From positions 125,070 to 189,069 of the forward strand of contig MNCI01008012.1 in assembly GCA_015680685.1 (NCBI GenBank): a stretch of DNA of 64,000 nucleotides, written 5' to 3'. Each line of letters begins with the position of its first letter. The first letter of the stretch is position 1. Source of the DNA: Gnetum montanum (lineage: Eukaryota > Streptophyta > Gnetopsida > Gnetales > Gnetaceae). The notes under the pieces are model-generated. The model worked only from the letters and a program-made list of their open reading frames with translations, searched no databases and was not told the origin of the DNA. This document shows, in pieces, positions 21,927 to 33,360 of this stretch. The position numbers and the translations under genes are program-made.

Positions 21927-22469
21927 TGATGTGCAAAATGGAATTGTATCAAAGGAACAAATTCCAACCAAAATCAATGAGTTGGTGAAACAATAGAATG
22001 CAAAACTTAAGAATGTGATGGTGCAAGAAGAAATCAATGGAGAATAACATGCAAACAAGAACAAACAACACAAAAGGAATACCAAGATTTAATGTGGTTT
22101 GGCAATGTGCCTTTCTTGTAGTAGAAGAGGAATGGAAGATATTATAGCAAGCTCTGCAATATAGTAGTTGCAACATTTCATTGGCAAATCACCAAACTTT
22201 CACCAATAATTCCCCCAACAGAAAAAACCTCACAACACTTTTTAATCACACACACCAATACCAAAGATCCTTCCAAAGGCACTCATATATAGGGCTAGGA
22301 ATAGGATTGAACATGGGAAGCCCCAAAAATTAGTGAGCCTCATTAAATTGAATTTGATAAATTTACAACATGCCAACCATGAAAAATACCAAAATTAGTG
22401 AGGAAGAATCGGGAATAAACAGAATGTTGGCAAAAGGACACAAGAATAATTTTGGGTCATTTCCCAACA
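21927..22469 (-). repeat. Copia 3' LTR (543 bp)
   Basis: TGATGTGCAAAATGGAATTG to TTTCCCAACA. Differs from its partner by scattered substitutions and lacks a 25-bp segment that in the partner lies between two GTGCC/TTGCC copies, so one LTR had a small slippage event. Confidence 0.93.
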
Positions 22470-22490
22470 ATCTCCACCTTGAGCCAAAAT
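22470..22490 (-). promoter_or_regulatory. Copia polypurine tract
   Basis: Minus strand GGCTCAAGGTGGAGAT abuts the LTR, a standard plant copia PPT form. Confidence 0.75.
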
Positions 22491-25400
22491 TCCTTTCTGT
22501 AGCAAATCCTTGACTGTTCAACTATTCTAACAAGAGTTGCACGAAGTCCAAACACCAACTAAACTTCTCCAACTGATGTGGCTTTGTTAGCATCTTTGCT
22601 GGATTTTCCAAAGTAGAAATCTTCTGAAACTTACATCCTTAGTCAATTAGCTGTCACACAAAATGATACTTCACTTGGATGTGTTTGGACCTTTCATGGA
22701 ATGTTGAATTCTATGACAAGAAAATGATATCTTTTCTTGATGTTGTCTTAATCCTTCCATGAGATTCTTCAACCAATTGTTTTCCTACATGCCAATGAAG
22801 TAGCAATGTATTCTACTTCCATTGTTGATAGGGCCACCACCAATTGTAGCTTTGACTTCCATGAAATAGGTCCTTCGGCTATGGTGAACACATGACCTAA
22901 TGTAGATTTCCTTTTATCGAGATCACCAACAAAATTTGAATCACAATAACCTAAAACAATCTTCCTATCTTTGTTGTAGCAAATGCAGAATTTGGAAGTT
23001 CCTTTCAAGTAACAAAGGATCCACTAAATTGCTTCCCAATTCTTCTTGCTAGGACTTTGCATGTATCTACTAACAAGACCTACTACATATGTAATATTTG
23101 GTCTTGTTTCCACCATGGCATACATCAAACTACAAACAACATTGGAGTAAGGATCTCAAAACATATCTACCTTATCTTTTTCAATCTTTGGCCATTGCTA
23201 AGAAGAAAATCTAAAATGCATACCAATAGGAGTACTAACTAGTTTAGCACCTTGCATTCTGAACCTCTCAAGAACTTTCTTGATGTATTTCTCTTGAGAT
23301 AACCACAATTTCTTCTCTTTTCAATCTTGAGTGATATCCATGCCAAGAATATATTTGGCTTCTCCTAAATCCTTCATATCGAATTTTGAAGACAAAAGCT
23401 CTTTCAACTTCTTAATTTTGGCCTTATTCTTTCTTGTAATATTCATATTGCCCACATACAAGATGAAATTCAAAACAATACCATCTATACACTTATAATT
23501 GTACATGTAAGGTTTTGCATGATTTTTCTAGAAACTAATCTTACACATGAAAGAATTAAACTTCTTGTACCAATATAAAGGACTTTGCTTCAAATTGTAG
23601 AGGGACTTCTTGAGCCTACACACTAGATCCTCTTTCCCTTTAACCACAAATCCCTTTAGTTACTTCATGTGGATTTCCTCTTCAAGATCTTCATGTAAAA
23701 CAATTGTTTGAACATCCATTTGTTCTAACTCAAGATCTTCCATAGCAGCTAATGCCAAAATAACTTGAATTAATGCAAGCTTTACAATTGGTGGAAACAC
23801 ATCAAAGAAATCTATTTCAAAATTTTGAAGATAACTCTTGGCAACCAAACTTGCTTTAAATTGATCAACCTATCCAGTCATGACACATTGCACCTTATAT
23901 AATCATCTGCAATCTATAGCTTTCCTTCCTTCAGGAAGCTTAACCAACTCCCAAGTTTGATTTTTCAAAAGACAAAGGATTTCTTCCTTCATGGAAACTT
24001 GTCACTTCTTGCGTTGGACACTCTTCAATGCCTCTTGGTAAGACATTGGGTCATCTACTTCTGCAATCAATGATAGAAATGTATACTCATCATCATACAT
24101 GACTACCGACATACCCTTATTAGGTCTTGAAGATCTTCTAGGCTCAACATGAGGTTGTGGATACTCCTCCTCAATCTACATATCACCAAGCTCCCATTGT
24201 TGTGATCCCTCTTCATTCATATTCTCATCATCATTTCTAGAAGTCTCCATTTTGACTTCAGTATCTTCTCTGCACTAGCTTGATTCACTATCATCCTTAC
24301 TTTCACCTAGCTAAATGGATGACTCATTGAAGATGACGTCCCTATTTAAGATGACCTTCCTTGAAGCAGGATCTCAGAGCCTATATCCTTTGGTATTTTC
24401 TACATATCCAAGAAAGACACATTTCTTAGATTTTAGATCAAGCTTTCTTCTCTAAATTTCTAAAACATGAGCATGTGTTGAAAACCAAAGATTCTAAGAT
24501 GTTCATATTTTCCTGGTCTTCCACTCCACACCTCCTTTGGAGTCTTGCAATTAATAGCAAGAGATAGTGTTCGATTCACCAAGTAACATGTAGTGTTACC
24601 TACCTCCATCCAGAAGACTTTGTTCATTCCCACAAAACTCATCATTCTTCTAGCACATTCCAAAAGTGTACAGTTCATTCTTTCTACAACTTCATTTTGT
24701 TGAGGAGTACTTGAAAGTATAAGATATCTTCTAATATCTTCAGATTTGCAAAATGACTCAAACTCTTTAGAGATGTATTCATGACCAAAATTTGTTCAAA
24801 TACATCTAACCTTCTTTCCAATACTTATCTCTACAAGGGCCTTAAATTCCCTAAACTTTTGAAAAACATTTGATTTAGCTTTAAGAAGAAAAACCCATAC
24901 CTTTCTTCATTTATCATCAATGAAGGTGATGAAGTATCATGCACCTCAAAAAGATGGTTGAGGAGAAGGACCTCAAACATCACTATGCACCAAATCCAAC
25001 ACATCTCTACTACTCATAGTGCTACAAGAAAACTGCACTCTACATTGTTTCCCATACACACAATGTTCACAAAACTCACACTCAATTTTTTGCAAACCTA
25101 GAAGAAGTTCATTCTCCAACAACATTTTTACTCTAGCCTTGGTGACATGACCCAAATGTCTATGCCATAATATTTATGTAGTAGCAACATGCCCGTCAAC
25201 TGCATCTACATCTCCAAAAACTATATGTCCCAGCAACTTGTAGAGGTTTCCCTCATTCTTGGCCTTCAAAACTACCAGGCATCCTCTATTGACTTTGAGC
25301 AAGCCACTATCTCCAATGAACTTACAACCCAATCCATCCAAAGCTTCAAGAGAGGTGAGATTCCTTGTCATTTTCAGCACATCTTTCACATCTGTGAGAG

Positions 25401-25590
25401 TCTTAATAGTGCCATCATGACACTTGATTCAAACCATGCTAACACCCAGAATTCTTACTTCATCATAGGTTCCCATTAGGAGCAATTAGCCATTAACTTA
25501 TTGGTATGTATAAAACCAAGATTTTTGAGGAGTAATATGTCATGATGCTCCTAAATTGAGAATCCACTCACCTTGTTGAACTGATTCCAT
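22491..25590 (-). pseudogene. Copia pol: protease, integrase, RT, RNase H
   Basis: Enzymes for cDNA synthesis and integration. From 5' to 3' on the minus strand come the following. Protease near 25570: WILNLGAS followed by a stop, where WILDSGAS is usual, so the catalytic Asp is Asn. Integrase zinc region at 25155-24973 (CEFCEHCVYGKQCRVQFS, DLVHSDV). Integrase end at 24678-24460 (NTTCYLVNRTLS, YEHLRIFGF). RT at 23848-23321 (LEQMDVQT; FDMKDLGEAKYILGMDI), with the catalytic YVDD box reading YVGN at about 23446-23458. RNase H at 23008-22769 (GYCDSNFVGDLDKRKST, ISWKSKLQ, ALSTMEVEYIA). Several frameshifts. Inactive on at least two catalytic centres. Confidence 0.92.
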
Positions 25591-25663
25591 GGCTACAATA
25601 ACATCTTCTAATTTGTCAATGTTAACAGTATTGGCCTCCTCTTTGTTGGGAGTAGATGCCTCC

Positions 25664-26438
25664 TCAAGTTTTTGCTTGGTTTCTTCCTTTGCCTTTATTT
25701 TTTTTGCATTCCTTCATGAAATGCCCCTTTTTATGACAATAATGACATTCCAGATTCTTCTTGTTGCCCTTTCCAAATCTAGACTTTGATCTAAAGGGAT
25801 GTTTCTCACAACCTCTTTCCATGGTACAACCTTGAGCCATCAAACCTTTCATAGCCTATTTGTAGAATTTATTCTTTCTTCTAATAAGAGAGTTTTAGTC
25901 ACTATTTCATATTCTATGGTATCCTTACCATAGAGTAGCATCATAGTAAGAGGTTTATAAGAAAGTGGAAGTAACTTAAGTAGGATAAGAACCTAATCCT
26001 CCTCTTCTATTTCAACCTCGATTCTTGACAAACAACAAATGAGGTCATTCAAAGCATTTAAATGGTCTACAATAAATGTACCTTCCTTCATCTTAAAGTC
26101 ATAGAGCTTTATCTTCAAATACAACTTATCTATCAAGGACTTTGTCATGTACAAGCTCTTCAACTTAGTCCATAACCCAACAACAGAATCCTCCTTTTCC
26201 ACATTAAATGAAACTTGATTTGCAATACTTAATCTTATGTTACTTTGAGCCCTTAGATACAAATCTTCCTAGTGTTCATTAGACACATATTGGTAGGCTT
26301 CTTAGCCTTAGCCAACAGTGCCTTATGCAAGCCCTGTTGATTGAGTAGATGTTTGACCTTAGTTTGCAATAAGCCAAAGTTATTCTTGTCGTTGAATTTC
26401 TCCACCTCAAACTTTGCATTCAAAACCATTGAGGCCAT
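25664..26438 (-). pseudogene. Copia gag
   Basis: Nucleocapsid/capsid protein, start chosen at ATG 26438 (MASMVLNAKFEVEKFNDKNN), 25 bases after the primer site. The capsid part reads LWTKLKSLYMTKSLIDKLYL and HLNALNDLICCLSRIEVEIE. A canonical CCHC zinc knuckle, CHYCHKKGHFMKEC (C-x2-C-x4-H-x4-C), lies at about 25751-25710. Broken by a stop or frameshift between 26253 and 26262 and again before the knuckle. Confidence 0.9.
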
Positions 26439-26463
26439 TCTAGTAGTGTTTCACATAACTATT

Positions 26464-26475
26464 GCTTCAATACCA
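26464..26475 (-). promoter_or_regulatory. Copia primer-binding site (tRNA-iMet-like)
   Basis: Minus strand TGGTATTGAAGC, two bases inside the LTR. A mutated form of TGGTATCAGAGC, the initiator-tRNA-Met site usual in copia. Confidence 0.75.
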
Positions 26476-26477
26476 AT

Positions 26478-27044
26478 TGATGCGCAGAATGGAATTGTAG
26501 TAGAAGAACAAAGCCTAACTAGAATTAACAAGTTGGTGAAACAACAAAATGCAAAACTTAAGAATGTGATGGTGTAGGAAGAAATCAATGGAGAATAACA
26601 TGCAAATAGGAACAAACAACACAAAAGGGACACTAGGATTTAATGTGGTTCGGCAATGTGCCTACTCCACAAGAATGAGGATTTGCCTTTCTTGTAGCAG
26701 AAGAGGAATGGGAGAGATAACAACAAGCTCCGCAATACATTGGCTGTAGCATTTCACTAATAAATCACCAAACTCCCACCAACAATTCGTCCAACAACAA
26801 AAGCTTGCAACACTTTGTAATCACAAACACCGATACAAAAGGTCCTTCCAAAGGCACTCATATATAGGGCTAGGGATAAGATTAGACATGGAAAGCCCTA
26901 AAAAATAGTGAGCCTCATTAAATTGAATTTGATAAATTTACAACATGCCAACCATGGAAAATACCAAAATTAGTGAGGAAGAATTTGGAATAAACAGAAT
27001 GTTGGCAAAAATACACAAGAATAATTTTGGTTCATTTCCCAACA
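26478..27044 (-). repeat. Copia 5' LTR (567 bp)
   Basis: TGATGCGCAGAATGGAATTG to TTTCCCAACA, then the ATAGG duplication. Partner of 21927-22469. Confidence 0.93.
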
Positions 27045-27355
27045 ATAGGGATGGTCAATACCCATCAACATCGAAAGGCTCAATGATCATTACCTGAAAG
27101 AGGATGTAGTAATAATTTTGGCTGGATATCAAATAATTTAATTACTCAAGTGATTCTACATTCAAGTCTGGTTGCAGATACTTGAAGAGTTTATGCTTTA
27201 GCTCCTCCATTTACTCAGGCTCCAAGAGTTTAGGCTTTTGCTGATCTTCTATCCTTACTTCAAGTGATTAGACTTTTGCTCATCTTCAGACCCTCTCAAA
27301 ATTCCAAGCTTAATAGAATCAACATGGAAGCTTAGTGTGATGATCCTTTGTGTTT

Positions 27356-27607
27356 CTAGCTGAAGTGAGATTGAGCAGGCATAGCTATGGACAGAGCTTG
27401 TATCTCTGTTTCTGAATTATTGTTGCTTAAATATTGATAGTGTTGAGCATCTGCTAAATAGGGCGAACGAATGTTTCCTTGAGTGGTTGGCCATTTTTTG
27501 GGTGGCCTTCTTCTATTTCCAAACTCAATAGTTCTACCATCGTCATCCATTCTCATTCTCGTTTTCAAAGTCTGTTGATCTTGGATCATATTTACAGGTA
27601 AGCTCAT
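27356..27607 (-). CDS. Candidate small host gene, 83-aa product, unknown function
   Basis: An uninterrupted 83-codon frame (MSLPVNMIQDQQTLKTRMRM...) ending in TAG. It is hydrophilic with a basic Pro segment (GNRRRPPKKWPTTQGN), no signal peptide, membrane segment or transposon motif. The ATG lies 24 bases after a plausible splice acceptor (TTATGCAG, exon from 27630). Upstream at 27911-28060 is a probable leader exon ending CATTTTCAG before GTACC. Unlike most of the window it has no repeat relative here and better codon balance. The copia insertion ends about 310 bp downstream. I do not recognise the family. It could be a real gene, the surviving N-terminal part of a larger one, or a gene fragment. 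Confidence 0.5.
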   Translation of the reverse strand: MSLPVNMIQDQQTLKTRMRMDDDGRTIEFGNRRRPPKKWPTTQGNIRSPYLADAQHYQYLSNNNSETEIQALSIAMPAQSHFS

Positions 27608-27910
27608 GCCTGTGTTTCCTTCTCCTTTAGCTGCATAACACCAATTTCAAGAAATCACAACAAAAGAAGATTGCTTAGGTACTGCTTCATTGTCATCATT
27701 TTTGCCTTGTTTCAATGATAAACTGAATTCTAAGTCGTCATTGGCTTCTATCAAGAGCTAAAACTTGATGTATTTACAAAAACCAAAAAGATCTATTTAC
27801 AATTTTTCACACCTGTTCTAACAATTTTTCCCAGACTACAAAAATATCTTATATATCATCAAATTTCTTAAAGTCACAGTAGGAGAGAAACAAGGGAAAT
27901 GGTTGGGTAC

Positions 27911-28060
27911 CTGAAAATGGCAAGAGGATGCGCGCGTGAATCCCTCTGAGAAAACCCTAGCTGAGGAGCACAAGAATTGGAATTGCCATTGTGGAAAGGG
28001 ACATAGATGCCGTTGATACCGAGCTTTCATGTGTCGTGGTTTCAGTTATGTTTGTAGCAG
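27911..28060 (-). other. Probable 5' UTR exon with telo-box
   Basis: On the minus strand the segment is followed by a consensus donor (CAG then GTACCC, junction at 27911/27910). It contains CTAGGGTTTTCTC at 27960-27948, a telo-box (AAACCCTA), common in leaders and promoters of plant housekeeping and translation genes. The predicted intron 27910-27631 is AT-rich, 280 bp, and ends GTTATGCAG. The 5' end is uncertain. Confidence 0.45.
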
Positions 28061-28444
28061 CTCTTTCTCACATCTTTAATTGACACCATCTTTGATTTGA
28101 TATCTAAGGTTGGGTGGGAAGCTACCAATCCACCGTGCCAGTGGAATGAAATACAAAAACGTTTAGTATAATCCCTACTTCAAACAGTTTGCATGATATA
28201 GGCTCTTCTTGTTTAACTTTTCACAGTCCAATTATCATTTTTTTCTGTTTTTGATAGAAAAAAAAGGTTTGTTATAAGACCCACTTTAACAGGTTCTGTT
28301 TGTTTGCATGTTGTTGGCTTCTTTTTCTCCCTTTTTCGAAGATTAGATGTAAAACTACACACCATGCACGAGTAGGAGACTCACAAATAATAGCTAGCCC
28401 CCATCTTTAGTTCAACTACTACTGAAATGTGTCTTATCCGCATC
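28061..28444. other. Presumed upstream region of the candidate gene
   Basis: No coding homology or repeat relative. It is where a promoter for the minus-strand gene would lie. No clear TATA box could be assigned. Confidence 0.3.
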
Positions 28445-28800
28445 ATGAAAGGTGTGCATAACAATGTTCATATGGAAAAAAATAAATGCAATAATGTAGG
28501 TAGGCAAATTTTTTGTTTCTCCTCCTAAGGCAACTTTATAATTGAAAAGGTTGAAAAAAGAAGAAGAAGAAAACAGAAAAGTGAGGGGTGAGGTGTTGAA
28601 ACCCACAATAATTAAAATACTATGAAAGGTACGCATACTAGAATTCATTCTTTCATTGATGAAATGAATGCAATAATGTATCGGTTGGTTGGGTTAGCAA
28701 ATTTTTTTTTCTTCAACTTGGAAAAAGAATCTTCTAAGGAAAATTTATAATTGAAAAGGCTGAAAAAAAAAAGACAAAAAATAAAATGAATGAAAAATCA
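28445..28800. repeat. Diverged tandem duplication, unit about 177 bp
   Basis: Copy 1 begins GAAAGGTGTGCATA at 28447 and copy 2 GAAAGGTACGCATA at 28624. Both continue with AATGCAATAATGTA and then GCAAATTTTTT. Both close with TTTATAATTGAAAAGG (28531 and 28745) followed by a GAAAAAA purine run. Confidence 0.7.
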
Positions 28801-28954
28801 TTTAAAATGATTAAAATTTTAAAAATAAAGTAACTTTAGAAAGTAATTTTTGTGGATCACACTTACTTTATTATATAGGTATTAGTTGTGTTATTATTAA
28901 TATAATAAGATGTATATTTGACATAACACTTTAAAAACTATATTATTGAAATTG

Positions 28955-29115
28955 AAATTTTTTACTTATGTCCATTGAGACTAAGATCCATTGAAGCTTA
29001 ATGCTCAAAATACTCAATACTCAGTGCTACCTAGTATAATTGAACCTATAACCTAGGGTTACTAGGTCAAGATGCTCCTACTGCTAGGCTAGTAGCTTAT
29101 TGTTTAATATAAATA
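28955..29115 (-). repeat. tRNA-derived SINE-like candidate
   Basis: Minus strand TAGCCTAGCAGTAGGAGCAT at about 29095 resembles a pol III A box in its tRNA context. TAGGTTCAATT about 40 bases on resembles a B box (GGTTCGANTCC). The distance fits a tRNA head. No poly-A tail or duplication could be fixed, so it may also be a decayed tRNA-like fragment. Confidence 0.35.
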
Positions 29116-29936
29116 ATGTATATGTTATAAATAATAAAATATTAATACTTAAGAGTTACAAAGAATTTACAAGGTTGCAACCTATGAACATAGAAATTCT
29201 TAATGCAAAAGCAAGTTTTATAATATTGAAATGCTTACCCATGAATTATGCTTTTTGTACCTCCTAAAGATGCACTCAGCATACACTACCAACAAAGTAT
29301 TTAGGTTTTTCTCTATTCAATGGTATATTTTGGAGTTTAATTTTGGAGGACATTAATCATGTTTTAATATCTTTGGAGGTAGTATTAGATCTTTGGTGAT
29401 AAGAAATGGCTATGTCCTATGCTAAACCATACAAGTTCACAAGTGTACACATTGACCCTTTCATAATCTGTGTAAGGGATATGTTAAACATTTAGAAGTT
29501 GCATGGGTCGATCATTAGTCAATCATGTTTGTAACAAACACTCAATGTATGCTTAAAACCAAGGTATATGATCAATGATGTTGTATAGTCTATGGTTTTT
29601 ATCACCTAAAGCCTGAATGTTTTTCTCACCAAGTGAGGTCTTGTGAGGAACAATGGATGAGTGAAAGCTTAACCTCTTCAAGTGACTACACCTAGGCTTG
29701 AAACCACACCTCCCAACTTGAGAAACAAGCACCTCACCATCACTATAAATGATGGTTCCCATTTATTAAAAATAGAAAATTATTAAAAATGAACTTAAGC
29801 TAAACGATGGTTAACTAGTAGTACAAATAAAGGTAAATTCTAAGATGTGATAAATATCTACTTTGTTAAATCACCATCATACCTCTAGGTTTACATATTA
29901 ACTATTAGGTAACCAAACTAGTTCATCAATAGATAT
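29116..29936. other. Spacer without recognised gene
   Basis: AT-rich. A 69-codon minus-strand open stretch at 29762-29553 has no family resemblance and is not called. Confidence 0.4.
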
Positions 29937-30180
29937 ACTATAATGAATGACTTCTTGAGTTTTTGCATTAACAATTGTAATAGTCTTTCTGTGTGTTTGT
30001 GTGCATGTTTTGTTGACAACTTGTGTGTGTGATTTGTTTGGACTATGGTGGAAATGGCTAATTAGAATAGTAATAAATTTGTTGACAAAATTTTTATATG
30101 TATTACAATTAAATGTTTAAATATTTTATGCATAAAAAATATGCTTTAAAATACATGTTAGGAAATTATAGTTAACCAAG
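29937..30180 (+). repeat. Fragment of a Tekay-like LTR (related to element F)
   Basis: From GAGTTTTTGCATTAACAATT through GTGTGTGTGATTTGTTTGGA and GACTATGGTGGAAATGGCTA to AAATACATGTTAGGA it follows the first 230 bases of the F LTRs (55315 and 60974) closely. The rest is missing, so it is a truncated LTR. Element C inserted about 115 bp downstream. Confidence 0.85.
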
Positions 30181-30295
30181 TTAATTATTGGGCAATCTAA
30201 TTAGCTATACTTAGTAACTACTTAAAATTGTAGGGTGACCAAGACTACATTGACTACATGAAATTAATTGTTATATTTGATAAAATTTTGAAGTA

Positions 30296-31176
30296 TGATG
30301 AGTAGTGAAGTACCCCCTACACCCAACCATATGAATCACAAGCATTCACACATGATTTGGTCCAATTCCATGGATGGGACTAGTTGTGGCATCTAGATTG
30401 CTATGTCTTGATCGTAGTTCACTGCCTTCCCACTTGGACTAGTGGTAGCTTTGTCACATATGGTTTAGTTTAGAGTGAGGCATATGATTTTTACTATTTT
30501 ATATTTTATTGTTCTACAATTAACAATAGGTTGAAACTCAATTTATAATCAATTCAACTAATCTAATTACTAATTAATAATCAACTACCCTAACATAAGT
30601 ATCTGATCCCACTTCTCATGCCCATCTTGAACACATATAACACTACTAGGTTACCGAACGTTAAGTATTACTGGGATTACCAAGGGTCATACACATGCTT
30701 GAAGCAATCGTACTTATGTGCATAATTAATTAACATGCATGAAAATGTAAATATTAACTAAGTATATGAAAAGTAAATTGCATGGAAAGTAAATCTAATC
30801 TAAGTCAAACTGCTGCAATGACTAAGAATCAATCTCGATCTTATTTCCCCTCATGAAATATGCCCAAGTATATTGCCAATTGAATAAGACTTTGTACAAA
30901 TAACTTAGATCGACTTTGTGGGCACTCACTGACTACTCTCTAAGATTACAGAATAAAACTATAAGATTTTAGCTACTCTATTAACAAAATAATGAAAAAC
31001 TACTGCAAAACTATTGCCCAAACCATGTGCCCAAGCACTATATTTATAGGTTGGTCCATACCACCCAATATCAGATATTCGACATCGCATCTTGGGCTCT
31101 AACATCAAGTACCCAACATTGGGGCTTCGACGTTAGGTATCCAACATCGAGGGCTTGATTAATTGATAACTTATCA
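30296..31176 (-). repeat. C 3' LTR (881 bp)
   Basis: TGATGAGTAG to AACTTATCA. TATA-like box 31038-31050. The 126-bp U3 has repeats on CCAACATCGAGGG, CAATATCAGATATTCGACAT and CGACGTTAGGTATCC, a different palindromic set from the GATATC array of E2. Confidence 0.92.
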
Positions 31177-31195
31177 TACCACCATGACTAAATGA
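31177..31195 (-). promoter_or_regulatory. C polypurine tract
   Basis: Minus strand TTAGTCATGGTGGTA abutting the LTR; one T interrupts the G run seen in E2 and E3. Confidence 0.65.
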
Positions 31196-33360
31196 AAACT
31201 CATCCTTGAATTAAACAAAATGAGGAACAAGTTTCTTACAAAATATTGGGAATGTATGGGATTATTGACTGATATGCAAACTATTGATTGACTTTAAGTG
31301 CTACATTACAAAATTTTATTCGAGTGTATGCATACAAAATGATAGAGTGACATAAAGATTGGATAGACATTAAAGATTACAAAATTTGTAGAGGTCTTCA
31401 AGAGTTCATTGAAGATGATTCTTCTTGTTGTCACTAGCAGTGGTAGAATTATAACCTTGATCATTGTGTTGATGCTTCTCTAGTTATGCAAAATATTCTT
31501 GAAGGGTGGACTAAAATTTCTTCTCATCACCCCATGGATCTAGCAAACATGCAAAGCTTGCGCTACTACTTTGTAGGTGCTATGATGTGTCCATGGTCAT
31601 ATCCTCCGTTGTCCCTCTCTTAGCTTTGTTTTTGTGCCTGGCAAAAGACCTTCTTCCTTAGATGTTTCTTTTAGCATCAACTATAGTCACCAAAGGATCA
31701 ACATTAGTTGTGAGAATTTTTTCTTAATAATTAACCCTTATCGGATCCTTTAGTTTTCTTTTTTAAGCACAAGGTGATTATAGCATACTATGCCCAAGGC
31801 TATGAGGTAATAAAAATCATTAAGTTGTTCACATTATTTTGATCAATTACTATTAGTTACCATGATGTTCAAAAATAGGATGTTGGAAAAAGTTCAAAAA
31901 GTTTAAAGCAGGCATCCCTAACCCCTGTGACTAATAAGTGTAACTCCAGAAGAACATAGGTTTTTCAATAATTAAAACCAAAGGTCTAATTCAGAAGATG
32001 GCCAAGAAATATTAATGGATATGGAAATAGAAAATTAGAAAAAATTATTGAAAAGATAAGAAGTAGTTCCAAAATCATGCATAAATTGAGAGAAACCATC
32101 ATTGATGTTCTAGAAGATGTGAAGGTTAGTTCAAAGCCATGATCAACAAAAGTTATGTAAGTGGGCCATTCCCAAAGCAGGCTCCTACCATAATGCCCTT
32201 GCATAACCACTTTTATAGATGTCTGTGGGCACCTAAGAAGTTAAATGTGGACCATGCCTTTATTCCAAACAACATAAAACTACCATTGTTAGGATGTTGC
32301 ACTATACTACATAAAACCAAAAGGCTCATAATCACATGTAGTATTGAGGTGAATAATGGAATGGGAAGGGATTGTAGAGATTAGGATGTAAGGCACTTGA
32401 TCATATCCACAATAGGTTCTTGTGACAAGTGTGATTAATGATCAACATACTTATTCATCCAAGTTCAGACCAGGTCCATACCATAAACAATGACCTTGCA
32501 TTAATTTGTTCCATCTTGCCAACCACCATGAGTTCACAACCACCTCAAAGAACAATCATCACTCCAAAAAGAGAAGAAGGAAAGAAGGGCCTTAGTTAGA
32601 GAGGTGCCTTAGGCATGGGTAACATGTCTTTCTAGCCCCATAACCAATGCTTGTAGCCCATTATTGTGTCTAAGGGGTGTGATTTGAATTCCCATCATTG
32701 TTTATTGTCTTTAATTTGTGTTTTTTGTTTTGCTTTTTCTTTTCTTTTTTTGATGAGAAACACACCATGCAAAGATAGAGCTTTCTTTTTATTAGTCAAT
32801 GGGGGTGTGATGATACATTCCAAGAGGAGTCATAAACCACATGAAGGAAGTCCAGAAAATAATCCAACAAGTTCCCTTAAGGTTAAACCCTTTGCCATTC
32901 CCACTTGGTCATTCCCTCTTTCTTCAAGGTGCAATGATCATTGATTAATTTTAGGTTCATAAAAGAAGACCCAAATTGTTTCCATGAAAAAGACCTTTTA
33001 TTCAAAGAACTAGAGGGATGGATGAGGTGGTGTCACTACTTTACACAATTACTTACCCAATCATCTTGATAGCATAGCACAAAAATCCCAACACATAGCA
33101 TTGACTTTTGCATCATGACTTGGCAATTTTATTAAAAAAAAAACAAAAAGTACATTTATAAAACATAAAGAGAATGACTTAAGAAAAGAGAAAAATATAA
33201 AGAAAAGAAGAATATTAAGAAATGAAAAACATATGAAGAATCAGAAAATTCCAAAATTGATAAGAAAATCAGTTGCTTTCATGCATCTTATAGATAGTTT
33301 TATATTTTCATTTTCAAGCCACTAGGTGTCTTCTGGTTTAGTGGCTACTGCGTAGACTGA
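31196..33360 (-). other. C conserved 3' noncoding region
   Basis: Same blocks as in E2: CCCAAAGCAGGCTCCTACC (about 32170), CATAACCAATGCTTGTAGCC (about 32640-32660), AACACACCATGCAAAGATAG (about 32759-32778), a PPT-like ACCCCTGTGACTAAT (about 31921) and an A-rich array (33130-33240). No frame is conserved, so it is probably RNA-level or relic sequence. Confidence 0.65.

Larger units (their letters stand above)
21927..27044 (-). mobile_element. Ty1/copia element, full length, degenerate
   Basis: LTRs 21927-22469 and 26478-27044 (TGATG...CCCAACA) with exact duplication ATAGG at 21922-21926 and 27045-27049. In minus orientation it has primer site, gag, protease, integrase, RT, RNase H and PPT, the copia order. 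The gag N-terminus and the LVHSDV integrase segment recall the Tork lineage (Tnt1-like), an inference from remembered motifs. Frameshifts and catalytic-site losses make it non-functional. Confidence 0.94.

Noticed and set aside
29040-29100. A functional tRNA gene
   Set aside because: Box-like motifs exist but stems do not pair as a cloverleaf and the B box departs from GGTTCGANTCC; kept only as a SINE candidate.
32666-32944. 92-residue frame antisense to element C
   Set aside because: Lies in the family 3' noncoding region on the opposite strand and is not open in E2, E6 or G.
33130-33245. A-rich stretch suggesting a processed retrocopy tail
   Set aside because: Corresponding A-rich arrays occur at the same place in E2 and G, so it is part of the element 3' region.
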